NCBI RefSeq assembly: GCF_022095675.1
Contig: NZ_JAHYSG010000171.1
Location: 1-18,246 of the forward strand
Length of the DNA stretch: 18,246 nucleotides
From: Dactylosporangium sp. AC04546
GTDB taxonomy: Bacteria; Actinomycetota; Actinomycetes; Mycobacteriales; Micromonosporaceae
Direction: 5' to 3'
In this document: piece after piece, positions 1 through 7,699 of the stretch
Layout: every line of letters begins with the position of its first letter
How positions within the stretch are numbered: the first letter of the stretch is position 1
The notes under the pieces: model-generated
What the model saw: only the letters and a program-made list of their open reading frames with translations
Database searches by the model: none
What the model was told of the DNA's origin: nothing
Translations under genes and position numbers: made by a program

Positions 1-20
1 GGTGGCGCGGGGTGCGGCCG

Positions 21-47
21 CGTGATCGCGGTCTTTTGGCGATCACG
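21..47. repeat. Hairpin 1, shares its core with hairpin 2
   Basis: CGTGATCGC (21-29) and GCGATCACG (39-47) form a perfect 9-bp stem around a 9-nt loop. The loop and right arm contain TCTTTTGGCGATCA (32-45), which recurs exactly at 185-198. The element could be a terminator for a gene to the left, a protein-binding site, or one copy of a dispersed intergenic repeat. The sequence alone does not decide. Confidence 0.6.
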
Positions 48-80
48 ACGCGAGACTGCGGCCGTGGTCGTAGCCGTCGG

Positions 81-170
81 CGTGGGCGTGGGCGTGGGCT
101 TGGGCTTGGGCTTGGGCTTGGGCTTGGGCTTGGGCGTGAGCTTGGTCGCGAGCTTGGGCGCGAGCGTGAG
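81..170. repeat. Hexamer tandem array (CTTGGG / CGTGGG type), G-quadruplex-prone
   Basis: Fifteen consecutive 6-bp units fill 81-170. There are three CGTGGG, then six perfect CTTGGG, then degenerate units (CGTGAG, CTTGGT, CGCGAG, CTTGGG, CGCGAG, CGTGAG). In the first nine units GGG runs recur every 6 bases with 3-nt spacers, which meets the usual G-quadruplex pattern on the + strand. The array is perfect in the middle and decays to the right, as expected for slippage with older units at one edge. It is probably copy-number variable. Confidence 0.85.
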
Positions 171-173
171 CTT

Positions 174-200
174 CATGATTGTGATCTTTTGGCGATCATG
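174..200. repeat. Hairpin 2, shares its core with hairpin 1
   Basis: CATGATTG (174-181) pairs with CGATCATG (193-200) over 8 bp with one G-T pair. The 14-bp core TCTTTTGGCGATCA (185-198) is identical to 32-45. The outer arm bases differ from hairpin 1, yet pairing is kept in both copies, which suggests that the fold or dyad matters. On the minus strand it would read as a 9-codon frame (MIAKRSQS and a stop), which I do not call as a gene. Confidence 0.6.
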
Positions 201-444
201 GAAGCCGACCAAGACGGCGGCCCGGGAAGCTCCGGGGTGGCCGGCGCGGTGTCCCGCCCTGCGCCAGGGCGCCATCCAGGCGTCGCCGAGTGGCAACGAT
301 TTCGTCAATTTTTGCCGCGGCGGCCGCCCCCGCAGGACCCGTCCGGCGATCATCGGACCGCGTCGAGATCCGGCGATATCAGCAGGTGAACGCCCATCCC
401 GGGCACGCATCGAGCCATCGAACTGGGTCGACGCCACACCGTGA

Positions 445-469
445 CCTGCCGGGTGGCAGGAATCTTCCT
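445..469. promoter_or_regulatory. Overlapping palindromes upstream of ngcE, candidate operator
   Basis: CCTGCC-GGGT-GGCAGG (445-460) is a perfect 6-bp inverted repeat. It overlaps a second dyad, AGGAA-TC-TTCCT (458-469). An AT-richer patch with TTGAAA (474-479) follows, which could be a -35 element, although I see no good -10 at the right distance. The ngcE start is about 80 nt further on. The placement suits a carbohydrate-responsive repressor. It does not resemble the DasR operator, and the regulator is unknown. Confidence 0.35.
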
Positions 470-549
470 ACTCTTGAAAAACATGTAAGAAACCTTCATC
501 GTCGTCATCGACGAGCGCCCCCTCGAACCCCCACGAAGGAGCACGACGG

Positions 550-1965
550 ATGAACACGCTGACTCGCAGGGGCGTCCTGCAGACCGCCGCCACCGCAGGT
601 CTGCTCGCCACCGCCCCGGCCGTCCTGAGTGCCTGTGCCACCGGCGGTGGTGGCGACAGCGACAGCAAGAGCGCCCAGGGCGACAAGAGCGACGCCAACC
701 CGCTCGGTGTCAAGGACGATGCCCCGCTGGAGGTCGTCATCTTCAACGGCGGCTTCGGCGAGGACTACGCGAAGGCCCACGAGGCCATGTACAAGGAAAA
801 ATACCCCAAGGCCGAGATCAAGCACTCCGCCACGCAGGAGATCGCCAAGACCCTCCAGCCGCGGTTCGTCGACGGCAGCCCGCCCGACATGGTGAACAAC
901 TCCGGCTCGGCCCAGATCGACTTCAACGGGCTCGTGTCGCAGAACGCGCTCGCCGACCTCCAGCCGATGCTCGACGCGCCCAGCCTCGACACTCCCGGCA
1001 AGAAGGTCCGCGACACGCTGCTGCCCGGTGCCCTGCTGCCCGGGACCTACAACGGCAAGGTCTTCTCGCTCAACTACGCCTACACCGCCTACGGTATCTG
1101 GTACAACGAGAAGCTGCTCGCCGACCGCGGCTGGCAGTACCCGAAGACGTGGGACGAGATGATCGCCCTGTGCCGCACCATCAAGGCGGCCGGGCTCGCG
1201 CCGTGGACGTATCAGGGCAAGCACCCGCGGTACATGAGCTGGCCAATCCTCTCGGCGGCGGCCAAGATGGCCGGTCCGGAGATCCTGGTCGCGATCGACA
1301 ACCTGGAGCCCAACGCCTGGAAGCACGAGGCGATCAAGGCGGCCGCCGAGGCGTACTCGCAGCTCGCCGTCGAGGGCTTCATCCTGCCCGGCTCGGAGGG
1401 CCTCGACCACATCCAGTCGCAGACCGAGTGGTCCCAGGGCAAGGCCGTGTTCATCTCGTGCGGCTCGTGGCTGGAGAGCGAGCAGAAGAAGGTCACCCCG
1501 CCCGACTTCCGGATGGCGGTCGCGCCGACCCCCAGCCTCGGCAAGGGTGACAAGCTGCCGTTCGAGGCCATCCGTGGTACCTCGGGCGAGCCCTACATCG
1601 TGCCGGCGAAGGCCAAGAACGCCAACGGCGGCATGGAGCTCATGCGCATCATGCTGTCCAAGAAGGGCGCGTCCGACTTCATGCGCAAGACGTCGAGCCT
1701 CACCTGCGTGGCGGGCGCGGAGGAGGGCGTCGACCTGCCGCCCGGCCTGACCAGCGTGACGAAGGCGCTCAAGGCGTCGGGGTCCAACGGCTTCAACTGG
1801 GTGTACAACTCCTTCTACCGGCGCCTGGAGCGCAACCTCGTCGACGCCGCGTGCGGCGACCTGATGACCAAGCGCATCAACGCGCAGCAGTTCGTCGATG
1901 CGTGCCAGAAGGGCGCCGACGAGATCGCGAAGGACACCTCGATCACGAAGTACAAGCGGAGCTGA
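550..1965 (+). CDS. ngcE: N-acetylglucosamine/diacetylchitobiose ABC transporter, substrate-binding lipoprotein NgcE
   Basis: Extracellular solute-binding lipoprotein of 471 residues that captures GlcNAc or chitobiose for the NgcFG permease. The N-terminus has a twin-arginine stretch (R6-R7, RRGVLQ), a hydrophobic segment and a lipobox LSAC with Cys29, so export by Tat and lipid anchoring are likely. A Gly/Ser/Lys linker follows to about residue 55. The mature part begins with PLEVVIFNGGFGEDYAKAHE and includes AIDNLEPNAWKH and SEGLDHIQSQTEW, which I recognise from actinobacterial NgcE (TIGR03851 type). Length is normal for the family. The ATG is preceded by AAGGAG (536-541) with an 8-nt spacer. 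Stop to ngcF start is 3 nt, so the genes are an operon. The main alternative is a binding protein for another disaccharide. Confidence 0.87.
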   Translation: MNTLTRRGVLQTAATAGLLATAPAVLSACATGGGGDSDSKSAQGDKSDANPLGVKDDAPLEVVIFNGGFGEDYAKAHEAMYKEKYPKAEIKHSATQEIAKTLQPRFVDGSPPDMVNNSGSAQIDFNGLVSQNALADLQPMLDAPSLDTPGKKVRDTLLPGALLPGTYNGKVFSLNYAYTAYGIWYNEKLLADRGWQYPKTWDEMIALCRTIKAAGLAPWTYQGKHPRYMSWPILSAAAKMAGPEILVAIDNLEPNAWKHEAIKAAAEAYSQLAVEGFILPGSEGLDHIQSQTEWSQGKAVFISCGSWLESEQKKVTPPDFRMAVAPTPSLGKGDKLPFEAIRGTSGEPYIVPAKAKNANGGMELMRIMLSKKGASDFMRKTSSLTCVAGAEEGVDLPPGLTSVTKALKASGSNGFNWVYNSFYRRLERNLVDAACGDLMTKRINAQQFVDACQKGADEIAKDTSITKYKRS

Positions 1966-1968
1966 CGG

Positions 1969-2880
1969 ATGCGGCACGGTAGGCGCCTGTTCGCGTTCAC
2001 GTTCCTGCTGCCGCCGCTGGCGCTGTACGCCGTGTTCGTCATCTCGCCGTACCTGCAGGCCTTCCAGATCTCGCTCACGAACTGGCGGGGCCTGTCGCCG
2101 GAGTGGGAGTACGTGGGGCCGGAGAACTTCCGGCAGCTCCTCGACGATCACTACGTGTGGAATGCGCTGAAGAACAACGCCATCATCCTCGTGGCCCTGC
2201 CGGTGGTCACGATCGTGCTGGCGTTGTTCTTCGCCTCGATGCTGAGCGTCGGCGGCCGCGCGGGCAAGGCCGGTGTCACGGGGGTGCGCGGCGCCGCGCT
2301 CTATCGCATCGTGTACTTCTTCCCCCAGGTGCTGTCGGTGGCGATCATCGGCGTGCTGTGGAAGGAGGTGTACGCGCCCAACAGCGGCATCCTCAACGGC
2401 TTCCTGCGCGCCGTCGGTCTCGACGCGCTCGCCAAACCCTGGCTCGGCGACCCCGACCTGGCGTTCTGGTGCGTGCTCGCGGTCATGGTGTGGAGCAACG
2501 TCGGCTTCTACGTGGTGCTGTTCAACGCCGCGATGCAGTCGATCCCGCGGGAGATCTACGAGGCGGCCCTGCTCGACGGGGCCGGCCGCGCCGACACCCT
2601 GCGGCGCATCACGGTCCCCCTGGTGTGGGACACCATCCAGGTGGCCTGGGTGTACCTCGCGATCCTGGCGATCGACGGGTTCGCGCTCGTGCAGATCATC
2701 ACCGAGGGCGGCCCGGGCAACAGCTCCGACGTCATCGGCCTGCGCCTCTACACCACCGCGATGGGCGACTACAAGTTCGGCTACGCGTCGGCGATCGGCG
2801 TCGCCATGTTCTTCCTGACCCTGTCCGTCGCCGTGGTCGCGCTGCGGGTCACCCGCCGCGAGCGAATCGAGTTGTCGTGA
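1969..2880 (+). CDS. ngcF: Sugar ABC transporter permease NgcF (MalF type)
   Basis: Integral membrane subunit of 303 residues, first of the two permeases of the NgcEFG importer. TM1 lies near residues 5-27 (LFAFTFLLPPLALYAVFVIS), and about six hydrophobic segments follow. The cytoplasmic EAA loop is intact (EIYEAALLDGAG, residues 195-206) and is where the ATPase docks. The extra segment between TM1 and TM2 with the SLTNW stretch is typical of MalF-like CUT1 permeases. The start sits 3 nt after the ngcE stop, with only a weak ribosome binding site, suggesting translational coupling. The stop overlaps the proposed GTG start of the next gene. Assignment to NgcF rests mainly on its position after NgcE. 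Confidence 0.85.
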   Translation: MRHGRRLFAFTFLLPPLALYAVFVISPYLQAFQISLTNWRGLSPEWEYVGPENFRQLLDDHYVWNALKNNAIILVALPVVTIVLALFFASMLSVGGRAGKAGVTGVRGAALYRIVYFFPQVLSVAIIGVLWKEVYAPNSGILNGFLRAVGLDALAKPWLGDPDLAFWCVLAVMVWSNVGFYVVLFNAAMQSIPREIYEAALLDGAGRADTLRRITVPLVWDTIQVAWVYLAILAIDGFALVQIITEGGPGNSSDVIGLRLYTTAMGDYKFGYASAIGVAMFFLTLSVAVVALRVTRRERIELS

Positions 2881-3776
2881 TTGACTCCGTGACGACCCCG
2901 TCGGTGCGCCAGGAGCAGGCCGCGCCCCCGCGTCGCCGCCGGCTGCCCAGCCCGCTCAACATGTTCTCCCACACCGTCCTGGCCGGCTGGGCGGTGCTCA
3001 CCACGTTCCCGCTGGTGTGGGCGTTCGTCAGCGCGTTCAAGGACGACAAGGAGATCCTCACCGGCGCCTGGAGCCTGCCGTCGCGCCTGCGGTGGGAGAA
3101 CTGGTCGCGCGCCTGGACCGAGGCGAACATCGGGCGGTACTTCCTGAACTCGGCGATCGTCGTGAGCGGCGCGCTGGTGCTGACCATGCTGCTGGGCGCG
3201 ATGGCGGCGTACGTGCTCGCGCGGTACACCATCCGCTTCGGCCGCCTGATCTACTTCACGTTCGTCGGGGGCATGATGTTCCCCGTCTTCCTGTCGCTCG
3301 TGCCGCTGTTCTTCGTGGTGAAGAACCTCGGCCTGCTCTCGACGCACCTCGGCCTGATCCTCGTGTACACCGCCTACTCACTGCCGTTCACGGTCTTCTT
3401 CCTGACCGCGTTCTTCCGCACCCTGCCCACGGAGGTGGGCGAGGCGGCGATGGTCGACGGCTGCTCGCACTGGGGCCTGTTCTTCCGCGTGATGCTGCCG
3501 ATGGCCAAGCCGGGGCTGGTCAGCGTCGGCATCTTCAACCTGCTGGGCCACTGGAACCAGTACGTGCTGCCGATCGTGCTCATGCAGGGCGAGGGCGCCG
3601 AACAGAAGTGGGTCCTCACCCAGGGGCTGACCGCACTGACCATCAACCAGGGATACGCGGGCGACTACAGCGCGCTCTTCGCCGGGATGGCGATCGCGAT
3701 GCTGCCGGTGCTCATCCTGTACCTCGTGTTCCAGCGCCAGGTCCAGTCGGGCCTCACCGCCGGCCACCTGAAGTAG
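2877..3776 (+). CDS. ngcG: Sugar ABC transporter permease NgcG (MalG type)
   Basis: Second permease, 299 residues. TM1 is near residues 31-52 (HTVLAGWAVLTTFPLVWAFV), and the EAA loop reads EVGEAAMVDGCSHWG (about 186-200). The C-terminus ends LTAGHLK, similar to many CUT1 permeases of the MalG class. I chose GTG at 2877, which overlaps the ngcF stop as GTGA. A second in-frame GTG at 2889 is a possible alternative. No ATPase gene follows. In streptomycetes such importers share the multitasking ATPase MsiK encoded elsewhere, and I infer the same here. The last 23 bases overlap the 3' end of lutC on the other strand. Confidence 0.85.
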   Translation: MIDSVTTPSVRQEQAAPPRRRRLPSPLNMFSHTVLAGWAVLTTFPLVWAFVSAFKDDKEILTGAWSLPSRLRWENWSRAWTEANIGRYFLNSAIVVSGALVLTMLLGAMAAYVLARYTIRFGRLIYFTFVGGMMFPVFLSLVPLFFVVKNLGLLSTHLGLILVYTAYSLPFTVFFLTAFFRTLPTEVGEAAMVDGCSHWGLFFRVMLPMAKPGLVSVGIFNLLGHWNQYVLPIVLMQGEGAEQKWVLTQGLTALTINQGYAGDYSALFAGMAIAMLPVLILYLVFQRQVQSGLTAGHLK

Positions 3777-4383
3777 CGCGGCAGCCGACGAGGACCACGT
3801 GGAGGGTGCGGGGGCCGTGGACGCCCTCGACCCGCTGCAGCTCGATGTCGCTCGTGGCGCTCGGCCCGCTGATCCAGGTCAGCGGGCGGGTCGGGTCGAG
3901 GCGGGTCAACGCCTCCGGGACCAGGCCCACCACCTGGGCCTCGTCGATCACCACCACGTGGACGTCCGGGACCAGGGTCAGGGCGCGGCGGCCCTGGGCG
4001 TCGCCCGCGTCCAGGACGATCGTGCCCGTCTCGGCGATGCCGACGGCGCAGCGCGTGACGACCGCGGCCGCGGCGTCCAGGTCGGCCGGGGACAGCTGCG
4101 GGGTGTCCGTGGCCACGTCGCGGGCGGGCAGGTCCAGCCAGCCGCCGGGGATCACGATCCGGCCCTGCGCCGGGAGGATGCCCGCCACCGTCGCGGCGAC
4201 CGCCTCCGGCGCGCAGTGGTGGACCGTGGCCTTGTAGTCGCGGAGGCGGTCGGCGAAGCGGTCGACGTCCGCGGGGACCGACGTGCGGTAGGTGCGCTCG
4301 GCGGGGGCCGGGTCCGGGCGGTCGGCCAGGGCCGTGCGGATGCGGGCCAGGATCTCGCTGCGGGCGTCGTCGGGCCGGCTCAC
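3754..4383 (-). CDS. lutC: L-lactate utilization protein LutC (LUD domain)
   Basis: LUD-domain protein of 209 residues, third member of the LutABC complex that oxidises L-lactate to pyruvate in the cytoplasm. It opens with SRPDDARSEILARIRTAL. Family-typical stretches are IVIPGGWLD, CAVGIAETGTIVLDAG, LTLVPDVHVVVI and WISGPSATSDIELQRVEGVHGP. The last is the conserved C-terminal signature with the HGP turn. The GTG start at 4383 overlaps the lutB stop as GTGA, and a GGGACGG purine stretch lies about 6 nt upstream. It is slightly shorter than the Bacillus protein at the N-terminus, as in other actinobacteria. Its 3' end overlaps ngcG convergently by 23 bp. Confidence 0.9.
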   Translation of the reverse strand: MSRPDDARSEILARIRTALADRPDPAPAERTYRTSVPADVDRFADRLRDYKATVHHCAPEAVAATVAGILPAQGRIVIPGGWLDLPARDVATDTPQLSPADLDAAAAVVTRCAVGIAETGTIVLDAGDAQGRRALTLVPDVHVVVIDEAQVVGLVPEALTRLDPTRPLTWISGPSATSDIELQRVEGVHGPRTLHVVLVGCRATSGGRR

Positions 4384-5807
4384 GAGGTGCCGTCCCGGAA
4401 CGTTTGGCGCGGCGGGCGCGGCAGGTCGCGGGCGGCGGTCCAGCCTTTCAGCAGGCCCGTGAGCGGGAACGGCAGCCGGTGGATGACGCCGTCGCGGCGG
4501 CCCAGGACGCGGCCGGCGCGTGCGGCGCGCAGGGCCATGCGCCACCGGCGCGGGGAGCGCATCGTCGACGCGGCCAGGCGCATCGCCGCCGACTCCGCCG
4601 TCGGGCCCTTGGCCTCGACCGCCTTGGCGCGCAGGTGCACGAGCATGCGGGGGATGTCGATGGCCACCGGGCAGGCGTCCAGGCAGGCGCCGCACAGCGT
4701 CGAGGCGAACGGCAGCGACAGGTTCTCCCGGACGCCGGTCAGCTGCGGGGACAGCACCGCGCCGATCGGGCCGGGGTACACCGAGCCGTACGCGTGGCCG
4801 CCGGTGCGCTCGTAGACCGGGCAGACGTTGAGGCAGGCCGAGCAGCGGATGCAGCGCAGCGCGTCGCGCCCGTCGGGGTCGGCCAGGGTCGCGGTGCGGC
4901 CGTTGTCGAGCAGCACCAGGTGGAACTGCTGGCCCTCCGTGGCGCCGGTCCACATCGACGTGTACGGGTTCATCCGCTCGCCCGTCGACGAGCGGGGGAG
5001 CAGCTGCAGGAACACGCCCAGGTCAGCCCACGTCGGGACCAGCTTCTCCAGGCCCATCACGGTGATCAGCGTGCGCGGGAGGGTCAGGCACATGCGGCCG
5101 TTGCCCTCGCTCTCGACCACGCCGAGCGTGCCGGTCTCGGCCACGGCGAAGTTGGCGCCGCTGATCGCCACCCGGGCGGACAGGAACTTGGCCCGCAGGT
5201 GGCGGCGGGCGACCTCGGCGAGCACGCGCGGCTCGTTGGTGGGGATCGTGCCGGCGGTGGGGATCTCGCGCTGGAACAGCTCGCGGATCTCGTCGCGGTT
5301 CTTGTGGATGGCCGGGACCAGGATGTGGCTCGGCTTCTCGTGGCCGAGCTGCACGATGAGCTCGGCGAGGTCGGTCTCGATGGCGGTGACGCCGGCCTCG
5401 GCGAGAGCCTCGTTGAGGCCGATCTCCTGGGTGGCCATCGACTTGACCTTCACGACCTCCTTCGTCTGCTCCCGCAGGACGAGGTCGGTGACGATGCGGT
5501 TGGCCTCGGCGCCGTCGCGGGCCCAGTGGACCACGCCGCCGGCCGCGGTGACCCGCTCCTCGAGCTGCAGCAGGTACGTGTCGAGGTGGGCGAGCACGTC
5601 GTCCTTGATGGCGGCGCCGGCCGCGCGGAGCTCGGCCCAGTCGGGCAGCTCGGCGACGACGTTGGCGCGCTTGGTGCGGATCGTGCGGGTGGCGCCGGCC
5701 AGGTTGCGCCGCAGCTGCTCGTTGCGCAGCTGCACGGCCGCGTTGACCGGGAACGGTTCCGCGGCCCGCAGCTCGGTGACCGGGTGCGCGGTCGGTGGGG
5801 ACGTCAC
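4380..5807 (-). CDS. lutB: L-lactate utilization iron-sulfur protein LutB
   Basis: Iron-sulfur protein of 475 residues with an N-terminal LUD domain (about 60-300) and a C-terminal ferredoxin-like part. The first cluster motif is CIRCSACLNVCP (Cys319, 322, 325, 329). The second is CGACLDACP (Cys372, 375, 379). Both fit 4Fe-4S binding. AVAETGTLGVVESEGNGR in the LUD domain is a family hallmark. Length is very close to Bacillus LutB. The GTG start at 5807 overlaps the lutA stop as GTGA and has a strong GGAGGAGG ribosome binding site inside the lutA 3' end. It acts with LutA and LutC in the respiratory use of lactate. Confidence 0.93.
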   Translation of the reverse strand: MTSPPTAHPVTELRAAEPFPVNAAVQLRNEQLRRNLAGATRTIRTKRANVVAELPDWAELRAAGAAIKDDVLAHLDTYLLQLEERVTAAGGVVHWARDGAEANRIVTDLVLREQTKEVVKVKSMATQEIGLNEALAEAGVTAIETDLAELIVQLGHEKPSHILVPAIHKNRDEIRELFQREIPTAGTIPTNEPRVLAEVARRHLRAKFLSARVAISGANFAVAETGTLGVVESEGNGRMCLTLPRTLITVMGLEKLVPTWADLGVFLQLLPRSSTGERMNPYTSMWTGATEGQQFHLVLLDNGRTATLADPDGRDALRCIRCSACLNVCPVYERTGGHAYGSVYPGPIGAVLSPQLTGVRENLSLPFASTLCGACLDACPVAIDIPRMLVHLRAKAVEAKGPTAESAAMRLAASTMRSPRRWRMALRAARAGRVLGRRDGVIHRLPFPLTGLLKGWTAARDLPRPPRQTFRDGTS

Positions 5808-6553
5808 GCTTCCTCCTCCGTGCTCGCCAGGATCTCGGCCAGGTGGACGGTGCTCGCGGGGCTGCCGGCCCGGCTCAGGCCGCCCCAGATGTGCAGCAGG
5901 CACGACGCGTCGCCGGCCGTGCAGAACTCGGCGCCGGTGGCGTGGATCGCGGTGAGCTTGTCGGCGAGCATCGCGGCGGACACGCCCGGGTTCTTCAGGG
6001 CGAACGTGCCGCCGAACCCGCAGCACTGCTCGGCATCCGGCAGCTCCACCAGGTCGAGGCCGCGGACCGCGCGCAGCAGCCGCAGCGGCCGGTCCCCGAC
6101 CCGCAGCACGCGCAGCGAGTGGCAGGTGGGGTGGTACGTCACCCGGTGCGGGTAGTACGCGCCGACGTCGGTCAGCCCGAGCACGTCGACGAGGAACTCG
6201 GACAGCTCGTAGGTGCGCCCGGCGACGGCCGCCGCGTCGCCGGCCAGCCCGGGCGGCCCGTACCGGCGGGCGACGTCCTCGTGCTGGTGGCGGATCGCGC
6301 CCGCGCACGAGCCGCTCGGCGTCACGACCACCTCGGCGTCGGCGAACGCGCGGACGTGGTTGGCGACGAGGCCGGCGGCCTGCTTCGGGTAGCCGGTGTT
6401 GACGTGCATCTGGCCGCAGCAGGTCTGCGCCGCCGGCACCACGACCTCGTGGCCGAGCCGGCGCAGCAGCCGGGCCGTGGCCTGCCCGACCTCCGGCCGC
6501 AGGCCGTCGACCAGGCACGTGGCGAACAGTGCGACGCGCATACCGCCGAACAT
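5804..6553 (-). CDS. lutA: L-lactate utilization CCG-domain protein LutA
   Basis: Protein of 249 residues with two cysteine-rich CCG domains, as in heterodisulfide reductase subunit B and glycolate oxidase GlcF. The CCG motifs are TCCGQMHVNTGY (about residues 44-55) and QCCGFGGTFALKNP (about 175-188). Companion cysteines lie in FATCLVDGLRPE near the start and HPTCHSLRVL mid-protein, so the cluster ligands look complete. I chose ATG at 6553 because GGGAG lies 7 nt upstream. ATG at 6541 would give the family-typical start MRVALFATC and cannot be excluded. It is first in lutABC, divergent from the regulator at 6607 with the operator between them. Confidence 0.92.
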   Translation of the reverse strand: MFGGMRVALFATCLVDGLRPEVGQATARLLRRLGHEVVVPAAQTCCGQMHVNTGYPKQAAGLVANHVRAFADAEVVVTPSGSCAGAIRHQHEDVARRYGPPGLAGDAAAVAGRTYELSEFLVDVLGLTDVGAYYPHRVTYHPTCHSLRVLRVGDRPLRLLRAVRGLDLVELPDAEQCCGFGGTFALKNPGVSAAMLADKLTAIHATGAEFCTAGDASCLLHIWGGLSRAGSPASTVHLAEILASTEEEA

Positions 6554-6582
6554 AGGCCGTCTCCCGCACGGCTTCCAAGCTA

Positions 6583-6593
6583 TGGTCTGACCA
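6583..6593. promoter_or_regulatory. FadR/LldR-type operator in the lut divergent region
   Basis: TGGTC-T-GACCA is a perfect 11-bp palindrome lying 30 nt from the lutA start and 14 nt from the regulator start. It fits the TGGTnnnACCA pattern bound by FadR-subfamily GntR regulators such as LldR and PdhR. Its place between a FadR-type gene and lutABC makes autoregulation plus lactate control of lutABC the simplest reading. Confidence 0.75.
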
Positions 6594-6606
6594 CAGGGGG
6601 TGCGTC

Positions 6607-7287
6607 GTGCAGCGCAGTCACGAGCGGGTCATCGAGCACGTGGAGGCCGCCCTCGCCGCGGGTGAGCTCGCGGTGGGGTCGCGGCTGCCGGCCGAGCGGG
6701 TGCTGGCCGCGTCGCTGGGGGTGAGCCGGGCGACGGTCCGCGAGGGGCTGCGGGTGCTGGAGGCGATGGGCCTGGTGCGCATCGGCGTCGGCTCCGGCCC
6801 GCAGTCGGGCGCGGTCGTCACCGCCGACACCGCGGCCGGCCTGAGCGCGGCCCTGCGGCTGCACCTCGCCTCGACGGCGCTGCCGGTCCGCGACGTCGTC
6901 CGCACCCGGGTCATGCTGGAGTCGTGGTCGGTGCGCGGCGCCGCGGCCGCCGGGTCGTCGCCGGCCCTCGACGAGGCGGCCGAGCTGCTCACCCGCAGCG
7001 AGCGGCGCGGCATCGCGCCGGCCGAGTTCTACGCCCTGGACACCGAGTTCCACCTGGCGCTGACCCGCGCGGCCGGCAACGCGGTGGTGACCGCGATGAT
7101 GGCCGCGCTGCGCGGCGCGATCGAGGGGTACGTGCAGCGCGAGCAGCGGCAGTGGACCCGCCTCGTCGGCCGCCTGCGCACCGAGCACCGCGCGGTCCTG
7201 GAGGCCGTCACGACGGGCGACGCCGACCTGGCCGCCCGCCGGGTGGTGACCCACATCGAGGGCTTCTACCGCCAGACGCTGCGCTGA
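6607..7287 (+). CDS. FadR-subfamily GntR regulator, probable lactate-responsive repressor of lutABC
   Basis: Transcription factor of 226 residues. The N-terminal winged helix (about 5-72) has the GntR signature SRLPAERVLAASLGVSRATV followed by REGLRVLEAMGLV. The C-terminal FCD effector domain (about 95-220) keeps the four metal ligands of this fold: Asp145, His149, His194 and His216. In LldR/LutR-type proteins this domain senses a carboxylate such as L-lactate. I infer the same here from the adjacent divergent lut operon and the operator at 6583-6593. The GTG start at 6607 is preceded by AGGGGG at 5-6 nt. The exact ligand is not visible from sequence. The VOC gene starts 11 nt after the stop. 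Confidence 0.88.
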   Translation: MQRSHERVIEHVEAALAAGELAVGSRLPAERVLAASLGVSRATVREGLRVLEAMGLVRIGVGSGPQSGAVVTADTAAGLSAALRLHLASTALPVRDVVRTRVMLESWSVRGAAAAGSSPALDEAAELLTRSERRGIAPAEFYALDTEFHLALTRAAGNAVVTAMMAALRGAIEGYVQREQRQWTRLVGRLRTEHRAVLEAVTTGDADLAARRVVTHIEGFYRQTLR

Positions 7288-7298
7288 ACAATGAGCGG

Positions 7299-7655
7299 AT
7301 GGCATCGAAGATCGGGGAGATCATCCTGGACTGCGCGGACCCGGAGGCGGCCGCCGCGTTCTGGTGCGCGGCGCTGGAGTACCGGGTGACGGCGCGCGAC
7401 GAGACCGGGGTCGCGATCGCCGGGCCGGCCGGCGCGCCGACGCTGCTGCTCATCGTGAGCACCGACCCGAAGGCCGCGAAGACGCCGATCCACTTCGACC
7501 TCTGGCCCACCGACCGGGACCAGGCCGAGGAGGTCGAGCGGCTCGTCGGCCTCGGGGCGCAGCCGGTCGACATCGGCCAGCGCGACGTCCACTGGGTCGT
7601 GCTGCGCGCACCCTCGGGGCACGAGTTCTGCGTGATGCCCCGCCAGCCCGCCTAG
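7299..7655 (+). CDS. VOC-fold (glyoxalase-like) protein
   Basis: Small protein of 118 residues, one vicinal-oxygen-chelate domain of the Glyoxalase_6 kind. It opens KIGEIILDCADPEAAAAFWCAALEY, the usual first beta-alpha unit. It continues through PIHFDLWPTDRDQAEEVERLVGLGA and ends LRAPSGHEFCVMP. The metal-site positions of true glyoxalase I are only partly present, so the reaction cannot be predicted. Relatives include many uncharacterised stress or resistance proteins. The ATG lies 11 nt after the regulator stop, with a weak purine stretch before it, so co-transcription with the regulator is likely. A role in lactate metabolism is not supported by the sequence. Confidence 0.8.
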   Translation: MASKIGEIILDCADPEAAAAFWCAALEYRVTARDETGVAIAGPAGAPTLLLIVSTDPKAAKTPIHFDLWPTDRDQAEEVERLVGLGAQPVDIGQRDVHWVVLRAPSGHEFCVMPRQPA

Positions 7656-7660
7656 GCACT

Positions 7661-7676
7661 CGCCGGTGGTCCGGCG
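7661..7676. terminator. Short hairpin between convergent genes
   Basis: CGCCGG-TGGT-CCGGCG is a perfect 6-bp stem with a 4-nt loop, 5 nt after the VOC stop and 24 nt beyond the stop of the opposing GAP-family gene. There is no T run on either side, so this could be a factor-assisted or weak bidirectional terminator. Confidence 0.4.
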
Positions 7677-7699
7677 GATGGCGGGCTGCCGGCGGGCCT

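Larger units (their letters stand above)
1..549. other. Leading intergenic region without a convincing gene
   Basis: Upstream of ngcE I see no open frame with normal actinomycete codon use or a recognisable domain. The frames that do exist run through the hexamer array and would encode Gly-Leu, Gly-Val or Arg-Gly repeats with no ribosome binding site. The stretch holds a hairpin (21-47), a hexamer array (81-170), a second hairpin (174-200), a featureless part (201-440) and overlapping palindromes with an AT-richer patch (445-490) just upstream of ngcE. The end of an unseen upstream gene could lie left of position 20. Confidence 0.6.
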